From: CBDBND01 sp965262665 | GTDB lineage: Bacteria > Pseudomonadota > Alphaproteobacteria > Rhodospirillales > Rhodospirillaceae | Reading direction: 5' to 3' | DNA length: 64,000 nt | Assembly: GCA_965262665.1 (NCBI GenBank) | Contig: CBDHFR010000003.1 | Span: 1-64,000 of the forward strand | Part shown: positions 1 through 8,421 of the stretch, piece after piece | How the letters are laid out: every line of letters begins with the position of its first letter | How positions within the stretch are numbered: the stretch's first letter is position 1 | Made by a program: the position numbers and the translations under genes | The notes under the pieces: model-generated | Database searches by the model: none | Told to the model about the DNA's origin: nothing | What the model saw: the letters and a program-made list of their open reading frames with translations, nothing else

Positions 1-2
1 TC

Positions 3-323
3 GGGTCTGGGGCCGGTGCCGTCCGCACCAGGATTGGCGAGATGCGCATGACCTTTCCGAGAACAACAACCATCGTGCCGGGCGAGCACCGTACCGATCT
101 TGCCTGGATGGTAACGGCAGGGCTCGCAGCAACGCTGAGCCAGCGCACAACGTTCGATGTCGCCTGGCGCTATACGGGCCTCAGCGCGATCCACACCGGC
201 CGGGGTGAGGGGCGGGTCGTGTGGCAAGACGGGAGCCGGGAACCGCTGCTACTAGACCTCGCCGTGACGCAGGCCAAGCTCAGGAGTCACGGCCTGCGGC
301 TTTCGCTGCGTTACGCGTTCTGA
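3..323 (+). CDS. Outer-membrane beta-barrel protein, C-terminal fragment
   Basis: The frame is open from the left edge of the window, so only the last ~107 residues are seen. The end has alternating polar and hydrophobic residues and finishes in LRLSLRYAF, a terminal aromatic residue of the kind used by the BAM machinery to recognise outer-membrane barrels. An internal ATG at 42 exists, but the frame continues upstream without a stop. Family cannot be named from this stretch; an autotransporter barrel or another porin-like barrel is possible. The gene ends 80 bases before an IS6 copy and looks intact at its 3' end. Confidence 0.55.
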   Translation, partial: GSGAGAVRTRIGEMRMTFPRTTTIVPGEHRTDLAWMVTAGLAATLSQRTTFDVAWRYTGLSAIHTGRGEGRVVWQDGSREPLLLDLAVTQAKLRSHGLRLSLRYAF

Positions 324-403
324 GACGAAGCCAAGAAGTGATGAATATTGATCGGGCACTGTTTATGAAGGCCTTCGGGGCGCGACGTGGATTACCACGG
401 GCA

Positions 404-1209
404 GGCATTGTCAGACTAACTGGCCCGGAGCAGAAGAAGCCATAATAGAGGACTCTCAGGCAGCAAGTTGACGCCATTCGGCCAAGGCGGTGGCTCGGGC
501 TTGTTTGAAAGTATCGCGGCGGTTGAGATGGCGTTGGTGGTTGAAATGGTTGTAGATCGAGGCGTGAATGGAGGCGAATTTCTGCAAGGTCTTGATGTCT
601 CTGAACCGAGCCATTGCCCCTTCCCGTCGTCGGAAGGGTTGATGTGAGTTTTCCGCCCGGTTGTTGAGCCAGCGCCTGGTCTCTTGACAACCTTCATTGC
701 CAATCACCTTCATCGCAGCCCGGTATGACTTTAGTCTATCTGTGACGATCGAAGCCGGCCGGCCATAACGCTTCATGGCACGTTTAAGGAATTCAAGCGC
801 AGCCCTGTGATCCCGCCGTTTCGTGGCATAGACCTCAAGCACTTCGCCTTCATGGTCAACGGCACGCCATAGATAATGTGTCTCGCCGTTGATGCGGACG
901 AATACCTCATCAAGATGCCAGCGCCAATTCGACCAGTTGCGCCGGTCTATCCGCCTCTTCCGGATCTCGGCGGCAAACAACGGGCCAAAGCGGTTCCACC
1001 AGTACCGTACGGTCTCATGGCAGATGTCGATGCCGCGCTCGAACAGGAGATCTTCGACCTGTCTCAGCGACAAGGGATAACGGACATACAGCATCACAGC
1101 GCTGCGGATGACCTCGGGCGAGCTATTGAAATAACGGAAGGGATTGTGCATCGCCGGAGGCTACGAGACCTTACGTCCCCGCTCAAGCCGATTTAGTCCT
1201 GACAATGCC
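404..1209 (-). mobile_element. IS6-family element, type A copy 1
   Basis: Full copy bounded by GGCATTGTCAGACTAA at the left and the inverted TTAGTCCTGACAATGCC at the right. The right end carries one extra C compared with all other copies, making this copy 806 rather than 805 bp. The 8 bases outside the two ends (cacgggca and gtcaaata) do not match, so there is no target duplication. Confidence 0.93.
456..1151 (-). CDS. IS6-family DDE transposase (type A)
   Basis: This 231-aa protein is the usual length for the IS6/IS26 family. It catalyses replicative (cointegrate or copy-in) transposition of the element. An N-terminal helix-turn-helix region (about residues 25-50, LSLRQVEDLLFERGI) is followed by the DDE catalytic core: Asp in WHLDEVFV near residue 80, Asp in IVTDRLKSY near 137, and Glu in NNRAENSH near 170. 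It carries the RIDRRNWSNWRW allele just before the first catalytic Asp. It is the only gene of the element and fills most of it. No mutation in the catalytic motifs is seen, so it may be active. Confidence 0.93.
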   Translation of the reverse strand: MHNPFRYFNSSPEVIRSAVMLYVRYPLSLRQVEDLLFERGIDICHETVRYWWNRFGPLFAAEIRKRRIDRRNWSNWRWHLDEVFVRINGETHYLWRAVDHEGEVLEVYATKRRDHRAALEFLKRAMKRYGRPASIVTDRLKSYRAAMKVIGNEGCQETRRWLNNRAENSHQPFRRREGAMARFRDIKTLQKFASIHASIYNHFNHQRHLNRRDTFKQARATALAEWRQLAA

Positions 1210-1300
1210 GTCAAATACATTCATCAAAATATTTGCTTTATTGACGTCCTTGAAATTTAGCGATTCCAGCTGGTCAGGCTGCTTGGCCGCGCCGGCCCCA

Positions 1301-2059
1301 TCACCCCGTTCTCGACTTATCGAACATCTTCATCAGATCGAGCGGCAAGGGCAGAACAACGGTGGACGCTTTCTCACCGGCAAACTCCTGCAAGGCACCG
1401 AGATACCGCAACTGCATGGCGCCGTCTTCGGTTGCAAGAATGCGCGCCGCTTCCGTAAGTTTTTCGGCGGCCTGCTGTTCGCCTTCGGCATTGATAATCT
1501 TGGCCCGGCGAATCCGTTCGGCTTCCGCCTGCTTTGCAATGGCACGGATCATGGTCTCGTTGAGATCGACGTGTTTGATTTCAACGTTGGCCACTTTGAT
1601 GCCCCAGGCGTCGGTCTGCATATCAATAATGTCTTGGATGTCTTGGTTAAGTTTATCCCGTTCGGTCAGCATCTCGTCGAGTTCGTGCTTACCGAGCACT
1701 GATCGAAGTGTCGTTTGCGCCAGCTGGCTGGTCGCGTCGACAAATTTTTCGACTTGTATAATCGCGCGCTCCGGGTCGACCACGCGGAAGTAGATCACTG
1801 CGTTGACCTTTACCGAAACGTTATCCCTGGAGATGACGTCCTGGGTCGGCACATCGTGAACGATGGTCCGCAAATCTACCCGCACCATCTGCTGGATGAA
1901 GGGGATGAGGATGATCAGACCCGGTCCGCGCACCCCGGTAAAACGGCCAAGGGTGAAGACGACGCCGCGCTGGTACTCGCGTAGGATCTTGATCGCCGTC
2001 GCCAGAAAGACGATCGCGAACAGACCGAAGAGGGTATAGCCGACAAATTCGATTTCCAT
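1301..2059 (-). CDS. Slipin (stomatin/prohibitin-like SPFH membrane protein)
   Basis: About 252 aa. An N-terminal membrane segment (about residues 6-25) is followed by the SPFH core with the slipin-type stretches REYQRGVVFTLGRF and GPGLIILIPF, then a helical region rich in Ala and Glu (IINAEGEQQAAEKL). Slipins form oligomers at the inner membrane and usually work with an NfeD-type partner, often linked to membrane quality control. The gene lies just downstream of nfeD on the same strand. I chose ATG 2059 (MEIEFVGY) because GGGA lies just upstream; an ATG at 2071 is an alternative. The gene is intact, although its partner nfeD is frameshifted. Confidence 0.85.
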   Translation of the reverse strand: MEIEFVGYTLFGLFAIVFLATAIKILREYQRGVVFTLGRFTGVRGPGLIILIPFIQQMVRVDLRTIVHDVPTQDVISRDNVSVKVNAVIYFRVVDPERAIIQVEKFVDATSQLAQTTLRSVLGKHELDEMLTERDKLNQDIQDIIDMQTDAWGIKVANVEIKHVDLNETMIRAIAKQAEAERIRRAKIINAEGEQQAAEKLTEAARILATEDGAMQLRYLGALQEFAGEKASTVVLPLPLDLMKMFDKSRTG

Positions 2060-2078
2060 GATGGGTCCCATTTCTGCG

Positions 2079-3594
2079 CTATTCAGAGTGTGGTTCAGCG
2101 TCTTTCGGTCCAACGCCTTGTGGACCAACGACCTGTGGCAAAACGATAAGGGTCAGCCCGCGCCGGTCTTTGATTTCAACCGCAGAGCCGGGAGCAAGAC
2201 CGCTTGGGCCTTCGGCATGCCAGGTTTCACCGTGGTAGTGGACACGCCCTGCCGTCCCCGTCCATTCACTGACTTCAGCCGCGGCGCCGAGAATTTCTTC
2301 TTGTCCCGTTACCACTTTGCGGCGGTAGGCGCCAATAGCCATGGACATGATCAGAATGAGGAACCCGGCCGTGAATACAGCGCTCCCGATGATCACCGTC
2401 CACGACAAGTCGAAGCCAGGCGCGGTCGTCTCAAACAAAAACGTGGCGCCAATAATGAAGGCTGTAATCCCGCCCAGACCGAGCACCCCGAATGAAGGTG
2501 CAAACGCCTCCGCTACCATGAGAGCTATGCCGAGCAAGACCAACCCCAGACCGGCGTAGTTGACGGGTAAAACGTTCAGCGCATATAGCGCAAGCATGAT
2601 GCTGATGGCGCCGATCGTTCCGGGAATGATGGCGCCCGGGTTGGAGAGTTCGAAAATCAAACCGTACGTGCCAACCAACATCAGAATGAAGGCGATGTTG
2701 GGATGGGCGATGACCGATAAGATCTTGGTGCGCCAATTTGGTTCCATCGCTTCGACGGCCGCGCCCGCAACATTTAACACGGTTTCACCGTCGACCATTT
2801 TCACGGTCCGGCCGTCAATCTTCTGTAACAGGCTGGCAACCGTATCCGCGACGACATCTATGACGTTCTGCTCCAAAGCCGCCTGGGACGACAGACTGGC
2901 GGCTTGGCGCACGGCCTTTTCCGCCCAGTCGGCATTGCGGCCACGCATGTCCGCCAGCCCCCGGATATACGCCGCGGCGTCATTGACTATCTTAGCGCCC
3001 ATGGCGTCTTTGGGCGGTGGCGGTTTGGCGGTCGTGTCCGGACTCTCATCGGTTTGAGCGGACTCACTTGTATCCGAGTTACTGTCCGGTGCCCGTGTGG
3101 GTTCGATGGGCTGGGGTTGAGGTTGCGGGCTTCCCGGCAGCGGAACGCCACCGCCTATCTGGACCGGCGTGGCCGCACCCAGGTTATGTGCCCGGCGCCA
3201 TGGCGGCGATATGGCTGGCATAGAGAATGTACGTCCCAGCGCTAGCCGCCCGCCCACCACTGGGAGCGACAAAAGTGGCGACCGGAACTGGAGAGGCTAG
3301 AATGTTTTGAATGATCTCACGCATCGAGGTATCGAGGCCGCCGGGTGTATCCATGCGCAGCACCACAAGGGCAACATTGCGCTCAGCAGCAACAGCAAGT
3401 CCGTTGGTAATGTATTCGCTTGTCGCTGGACCAATCGCCCCATCGACGTCAAGACGCAGAACCACACCACCGCCTGGCGCGGGCTGTGATTGAGCCAAGG
3501 CGGTAACGCCTACCGCCGCAAAAAGGACAGCGAGTGCGAGACGTCCAAATCGGGCCGTGGAGCGAAGTATGGCATCCTCCACACGAGAGTTCAT
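2079..3594 (-). pseudogene. nfeD: NfeD long form (ClpP-like serine protease plus NfeD membrane domain), frameshifted
   Basis: Two overlapping frames together make one long NfeD protein. The N-terminal part (3594 to about 3187) has a signal sequence and the ClpP-class protease domain with GGRAASAGTYI, whose Ser is the expected nucleophile. The C-terminal part (about 3187 to 2079) has the rest of the protease domain, several membrane helices and the small beta-barrel NfeD domain. The break is at about 3186, where one extra base turns an expected GT(N)LGAATP into GT followed by a stop. NfeD1b proteases cleave stomatin-like partners, which fits the adjacent slipin gene. A sequencing error could also explain a single-base shift. 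Confidence 0.82.
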
Positions 3595-3717
3595 CTGTGA
3601 CTATGGCAAATTCGACCATACCAGAACAGGCAGGCTTTGCATTATGCGTCAGATCTAAGACGGACATTAATAGAGGTAAACGTCTCCGTAATTAACCTAA
3701 GGTTTAGGGCGATCTAC

Positions 3718-4522
3718 GGCATTGTCAGAGTAAATGGGCTTGAGCGGGGACGTAAGGTCTCGTAGCCTCCGGCGATGCACAATCCCTTCCGTTATTTCAA
3801 CAGCTCGCCCGAGGTCATCCGCCTCGCGGTGATGACGTATATCCGCTATCCGCTGTCGTTGCGTCAGGTCGAAGACCTCCTGTTCGAACGGGGCATAGAC
3901 ATTTGCCATGAAACCGTACGGTACTGGTGGAACCGTTTTGGCCCGTTGTTTGCCGCCGAGATCCGCAAACGCCGTGTTCATCGTGGATCCTATTCGCTGT
4001 GGCGCTGGCATCTTGATGAGGTATTTGTCCGCATCAACGGCGAGACACATTATCTATGGCGTGCCGTTGACCATGAAGGCGAAGTGCTTGAGGTCTATGC
4101 CACGAAACGGCGGGATCACAGGGCTGCGCTTGAATTCCTTAAACGTGCCATGAAGCGTTATGGCCGGCCGGCTTCGATCGTCACAGATAGGCTAAAGTCA
4201 TACCGGGCTGCGATGAAGGTGATTGGCAATGAAGGTTGTCAAGAGACCAGGCGCTGGCTCAACAACCGGGCGGAAAACTCACATCAACCCTTCCGACGAC
4301 GGGAAGGGGCAATGGCTCGGTTCAGAGACATCAAGACCTTGCAGAAATTCGCCTCCATTCACGCCTCGATCTACAACCATTTCAACCACCAACGCCATCT
4401 CAACCGCCGCGATACTTTCAAACAAGCCCGAGCCACCGCCGTGGCCGAATGGCGTCAACTTGCACCCTGAGAGTCCTCTATTATGGCTTCTTCTGCTCCG
4501 GGCCAGTTAGTCTGACAATGCC
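3718..4522 (+). mobile_element. IS6-family element, type A copy 2
   Basis: Full 805-bp copy. The left end is the variant GGCATTGTCAGAGTAAATG, shared only with copy 3. Flanking 8-mers (cgatctac, atcgggac) differ, so no target duplication. It separates the nfeD upstream region from an unrelated gene fragment. Confidence 0.93.
3775..4470 (+). CDS. IS6-family DDE transposase (type A)
   Basis: 231 aa with the intact DDE motifs described for the copy at 456-1151. The first ~65 residues are the most diverged of the eight type A copies (RLAVMTYIRYPLSLRQ), and the DNA there differs at many third positions, while the remainder is nearly identical to the others. It carries the HRGSYSLWRW allele near residues 68-77. 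This block structure suggests gene conversion between IS6 copies. Confidence 0.92.
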   Translation: MHNPFRYFNSSPEVIRLAVMTYIRYPLSLRQVEDLLFERGIDICHETVRYWWNRFGPLFAAEIRKRRVHRGSYSLWRWHLDEVFVRINGETHYLWRAVDHEGEVLEVYATKRRDHRAALEFLKRAMKRYGRPASIVTDRLKSYRAAMKVIGNEGCQETRRWLNNRAENSHQPFRRREGAMARFRDIKTLQKFASIHASIYNHFNHQRHLNRRDTFKQARATAVAEWRQLAP

Positions 4523-4688
4523 ATCGGGACTACAACACGATTACCCAGAACTATGCAGGTTCTATCTATTCGAATGTGTCGCCAGTTGGGTCCACATTTA
4601 CGTCGAGAGTTCGACCTACAGCGTGGATTTTCTGGATGACAAAGCGGCCAGCACCTACACCAACTACATCGGTTCACTGGCCGTATGA
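4523..4688 (+). pseudogene. Unidentified gene fragment, 3' end
   Basis: The frame running out of the IS6 copy ends in STYSVDFLDDKAASTYTNYI and a stop at 4686-4688. That composition looks like coding sequence, with the 5' part removed at the IS6 border. A second frame over the first 60 bases (DYNTITQNYAGSIYSN) also looks protein-like, so an internal frameshift is possible. I do not recognise the family. Confidence 0.35.
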
Positions 4689-4764
4689 TGATCGTTTATT
4701 GAGCAGTGCATGGGCTTCCAGCGAAGTCGATCACCGAATGAGTCTGCAAGTAATTTTGTGTTTG

Positions 4765-4808
4765 TTAGCCATACGACGAACTTTTTGATAAGAGAGACGT
4801 ATGGCTAA
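4765..4808. repeat. 11-bp inverted repeat
   Basis: TTAGCCATACG (4765-4775) and CGTATGGCTAA (4798-4808) are perfect inverted copies separated by 22 bases. It lies between a gene fragment and the 3' end of the cupin gene. It could form a transcription-ending hairpin or be the ends of a small mobile remnant; there is no T-run that would make it a standard terminator. Confidence 0.5.
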
Positions 4809-4927
4809 GAAGCAAGACGATGGGATTTTGCGGCTGTCCCTTCCGAAAACATTATCCTCACAGAGTTATGGAGGATTCACATCCAGTCCAAGCGGATAAC
4901 GTTCTCGAAAAGGGCCTCTCTTTAACG

Positions 4928-5749
4928 TTAATGCCATGGGTGCGAGTGAAAATAGTCGAAGATTATTTCTTTGGATTTGGGTTCATCCAAATAGTCAATG
5001 CCCAGCAATCCCGTGGAATGGATAATTCCAACATTTCCATTTTTTGTGGAAATGGGACCGTGAGGAACACCGGCCGGTCGAGAATAGAAGCCACCGACCC
5101 GGCAAGTATATCCGGGGCTGCCGTCCACGGTTGCAATGTTGACGTCGCCGCTGATGACCAGACTTTCCTCCCGGACGGGATGTACTTCTACGCCTTCCTG
5201 GAACCAGCCAGGCATCATGCCGGCGAGATATGTGCTGACTCCGTTATCGGGGTCGGTGCGGAACATTTTCACAAAAATCCCAGCGCGCAACGGATTGCTT
5301 GGAGCGGAAGCGGTATTGGGATCGATCCAATCCATGTCCCAGCTGTCGATGAACGGAACTGTTTTGTCTTCCTGGGCATCGCCCGCCGATGCGGCCATGT
5401 CACTGAATACCGGTCGCTCGTCAAAGATGGCGAAGAGACTGCAGTCTTCCAGGGCTTCCCAGCCTTTCTGTAAAACACCAGCGGGATAGTAAGCAAAGCC
5501 GCCGCTGGGCATTTCATGATCTCCCAGCCTGAATGCTCCTTCGAATACGAACAGGTCGAGGCTAGCAGCGCAAACACTCGGTCCATCCCACTTCCAGCCT
5601 TTAGGCAAGTGAATAAGCCCGGAAATAGCACCGCCTTCCAAATCCTCGTTGAGAACCCGAATTTCCGCGCCATCCGGCAGTCCTGCCGGCTGCCAAGGTG
5701 TTTTTTCCACGTCGAATGCGTTGAGATTTTCCGTTTGTGGTCGTACCAC
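4928..5749 (-). CDS. Bicupin protein, DUF4437-like
   Basis: 273 aa with two cupin-type halves. The first half has LIHLPKGWKWDGPSVCAASL with a following YYPAGV turn; the second has GWFQEGVEVHPVREESLVI and a later FYSRPAGVPHGP, typical cupin motifs with His and Glu positions for a metal. No signal peptide is seen, so it is probably cytoplasmic. The substrate cannot be inferred. It stands alone, with 270 bases upstream before the lipase stop and a possible start at ATG 5749. The DUF4437 assignment is from the overall look of the motifs and is tentative. Confidence 0.65.
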   Translation of the reverse strand: MVRPQTENLNAFDVEKTPWQPAGLPDGAEIRVLNEDLEGGAISGLIHLPKGWKWDGPSVCAASLDLFVFEGAFRLGDHEMPSGGFAYYPAGVLQKGWEALEDCSLFAIFDERPVFSDMAASAGDAQEDKTVPFIDSWDMDWIDPNTASAPSNPLRAGIFVKMFRTDPDNGVSTYLAGMMPGWFQEGVEVHPVREESLVISGDVNIATVDGSPGYTCRVGGFYSRPAGVPHGPISTKNGNVGIIHSTGLLGIDYLDEPKSKEIIFDYFHSHPWH

Positions 5750-6019
5750 CGGTGTCTCCCCTGAATTTGATGCCTTATGCGACTCTTAAAACGCTTGTTC
5801 GCCGCAGTTTATCCATTTCTTTGCCGAATTGTCGACAGGGCATTGATGCTCCTAAAGGTCGTCAAGTCCTTATCTCTGTCGGCGAAGGGGTTCTCGTCAG
5901 TTCATGGGGGGGGAGGGTTTGGGAAGAAGGTGGTAAAGTTCTCGAGCGACACACCATCCAAGGAGTACGCCCGTGCCCGCAGCAAGGATCGTTGATCGGC
6001 GCGTTGTATAGCGGTTCTT

Positions 6020-6917
6020 CTATTTTGCTGACCCGGGCATCGCTGCGATCGCCGGAGTGGTTGGAGGAGCCTGCGGCTTTTTGGCTTGGCGGTCGGCGGC
6101 CCAGGCCGCGAGCTTCTTCGAATATTCTTCAATACTGCGATCGGAAAGCGACTCGAAATCACCGTGTCGCAATCGGCGTACTTGCAACCACCACCAATGG
6201 ATCTTATCGAACGAACTGACATTGTAGCGCAGTCTCGTATTTTTCCCATGACCAACCAGATAGCTACCGTAACCGGACTGTCTGTATTTTTGCGCATCTG
6301 CTAGCCAACGATTGACCTTTGAATACCAGGAAGAATTCTTGATAAAGGAGATGAACTGAAACATATCCAGTACCGTCATTACTGCCGTAGCCAGCACACG
6401 GACAAGCCAGACCATAGTCGGATTGGGAAGCCGCGGCACAATGTCTACGTAATTGATGATCCGATATATGGGCGTCATAACATCGTGCACAAATTCTTTG
6501 GTACCGACGGGCGGTGAACCGAAGGTGTAGCAAGCGCCGGTGATATCGTTGGTCAAAAACTTGGTTGCGGTAATGGCCAGAGCGCCGCCAAGCGAATGCC
6601 CGGTGATAAAAAGTTGACTATCCTTCAGTTTTTCGTCTGCGAGACTGGTTTCAATCTCTTTCTGAATTGACTGAAACTGAGCCAGGTAGCCACTATGCAT
6701 TTCAACCTTCGTGCCGCGAATATCAACCGATGTGAGGTTGGCCTTAATATCAGCCTTGATATCCTCCAGGTTTGGTTCGGTCCCTCGAAAAGCGAGAACC
6801 GCATATTTATCGGCGCTATGCTTACATAGAAATGCTTGCGAGCCGGTAAGGTTGTCGTCAAATGTCTCGACAAGCTCAAAGCCGTGAGGTTTGAGAATAT
6901 CTGCTAGTAGCTTCTTG
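6020..6917 (-). pseudogene. Class 3 lipase-like alpha/beta hydrolase, 5' end removed by IS6
   Basis: The reading frame carries FRGTEPNLED, then GHSLGGALAI with the nucleophile Ser, then an Asp in YVDIVPRLPNP and a downstream His, which is the order of a fungal-type (class 3) lipase fold. Two hydrophobic stretches follow the catalytic region. The first native residues (KKLLADILKPHGFELVETFD) join directly to the IS6-A end at 6918, so the start codon and N-terminus are lost; an ATG supplied by the IS6 end (ACAATGCCC, giving Met-Pro) could restart translation. The C-terminal tail is Pro/Ala-rich. Confidence 0.72.
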
Positions 6918-7722
6918 GGCATTGTCAGAGTAAATGGGCTTGAGCGGGGACGTAAGGTCTCGTAGCCTCCGGCGATGCACAATCCCTTCCGTTATTTCAA
7001 TAGCTCGCCCGAGGTCATCCGCAGCGCTGTGATGCTGTATGTCCGTTATCCCTTGTCGCTGAGACAGGTCGAAGATCTCCTGTTCGAGCGCGGCATCGAC
7101 ATCTGCCATGAGACCGTACGGTACTGGTGGAACCGCTTTGGCCCGTTGTTTGCCGCCGAGATCCGGAAGAGGCGGATAGACCGGCGCAACTGGTCGAATT
7201 GGCGCTGGCATCTTGATGAGGTGTTCGTCCGGATCAATGGCGAGACACATTATCTATGGCGTGCCGTTGACCATGAAGGCGAAGTGCTTGAGGTCTATGC
7301 CACGAAACGGCGGGATCACAGGGCTGCGCTTGAATTCCTTAAACGTGCCATGAAGCGTTATGGCCGGCCGGCTTCGATCGTCACGGATAGGCTAAAGTCA
7401 TACCGGGCGGCGATGAAGGTGATTGGCAATGAAGGTTGTCAAGAGACCAGGCGCTGGCTCAACAACCGGGCGGAAAACTCACATCAGCCCTTGCGACGAC
7501 GGGAAGGGGCGATGGCTCGGTTCAGAGACATCAAGACCTTGCAGAAATTCGCCTCCGTCCATGCTTCGATCTACAACCATTTCAACCACCAACGCCATCT
7601 CAACCGCCGCGACATTTTCAAACAAGCCCGAGCCACCGCCTTGGCCGAATGGCGTCAACTTGCACCCTGAGAGTCCTCTATTATGGCTTCTTCTGCTCCG
7701 GGCCAGTTAGTCTGACAATGCC
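6918..7722 (+). mobile_element. IS6-family element, type A copy 3
   Basis: Full 805-bp copy with the left-end variant GGCATTGTCAGAGTAAATG. Flanks are gcttcttg and cttcttca: similar but shifted by one base, not a true 8-bp duplication. It joins a lipase stub to an IS30 transposase stub. Confidence 0.93.
6975..7670 (+). CDS. IS6-family DDE transposase (type A)
   Basis: 231 aa, RIDRRNWSNWRW allele, catalytic motifs intact. Copy-specific changes are in the C-terminal third (HQPLRRREG instead of HQPFRRREG, ASVHAS, RRDIFKQ). These give it a slightly different history from the other RIDRRN copies. Confidence 0.92.
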   Translation: MHNPFRYFNSSPEVIRSAVMLYVRYPLSLRQVEDLLFERGIDICHETVRYWWNRFGPLFAAEIRKRRIDRRNWSNWRWHLDEVFVRINGETHYLWRAVDHEGEVLEVYATKRRDHRAALEFLKRAMKRYGRPASIVTDRLKSYRAAMKVIGNEGCQETRRWLNNRAENSHQPLRRREGAMARFRDIKTLQKFASVHASIYNHFNHQRHLNRRDIFKQARATALAEWRQLAP

Positions 7723-8319
7723 CTTCTTCAGCATCTTCGATCAAAGCGTACGAACCTTCGATCCAAACACATCAGCCAAAAAGGCGAAGGCCAAGGGCAA
7801 ATCAAGGACATGATCTCGATCAGCGAGCGACCGGTGTCTGTTGAAGACCGCGCCGTGCCGGGTCATTGGGAAGGCGACCTCATCACAGGATCGAAGAACA
7901 GCCACATTGCGACCCTGGTCGAACGTCAAACGCGTTACGTTATGTTGGTGAAGGTGACGAATAAGGATACGCAGACGGTTGTATCAGCGCTCATCAAGCA
8001 GGCGAAGAAGCTGCCGACGGAACTGTACAAATCGCTGACCTGGGACCGGGGCAAGGAACTCGCGGCCCACAAACAGTTTACCTTGGCGACCGACATTGAT
8101 GTCTACTTCTGCGATCCGCAGAGTCCGTGGCAACGTGGATCCAATGAAAACACTAATGGGTTGCTGAGACAGTACTTCCCCAAGGGAACGGACTTGTCGG
8201 TATACTCACAAGCGGAGCTGAACAAAGTAGCTCGTCAGCTCAACGAGCGACCACGAAAGACGCTGGAGTTTGAAACGCCGGCAGAAAGATTTAACGCATG
8301 TGTTGCGTCGACCGATTGA
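7723..8319 (+). pseudogene. IS30-family transposase, C-terminal part
   Basis: From the IS6 border the frame reads LLQHLRSKRTNLRSKH and continues to ISERPVSVEDRAVPGHWEGD, LTWDRGKELAAHKQF and YFCDPQSPWQRGSNENTNG, which are the DDE-region hallmarks of IS30-family transposases. The N-terminal HTH region is missing because the IS6 copy replaced it. The end of the protein (LEFETPAERFNACV) is intact. The sequence after the stop up to about 8395 is probably the rest of the IS30 element, but I cannot place its terminal repeat. Confidence 0.82.
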
Positions 8320-8397
8320 GGTGGCAGCTATTAGCGGACATTCCATCGCTGCTAAATCATGTCCGCTGTGTTCAGTTTTGAAAGCGGTCCTAATTTT

Positions 8398-8421
8398 GGC
8401 GCTCAACAGCGCCTTTATTTT
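8398..8421 (+). terminator. Hairpin with T-rich tail
   Basis: GGCGCT-CAAC-AGCGCC followed by TTTATTTT. The polarity fits a terminator for transcription coming from the IS30 side. It ends at the stop codon of the convergent amidohydrolase gene, so it may also insulate that gene. Confidence 0.55.

Noticed and set aside
876..1196. 106-aa frames opposite the IS6-A transposase (starting MCLAVDAD)
   Set aside because: They recur at every IS6-A copy only because the opposite strand is conserved; no ribosome binding site and no protein family features.
4801..4899. Small ORF MAKKQDDGILRLSLPK after the inverted repeat
   Set aside because: 32 codons overlapping a repeat arm, no ribosome binding site, and it points into the 3' end of the convergent cupin gene.
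6910..7730. GCTTCTTG and CTTCTTCA as a target duplication of IS6-A copy 3
   Set aside because: The match only appears when the two flanks are shifted by one base, and the sequences join unrelated genes (lipase and IS30).
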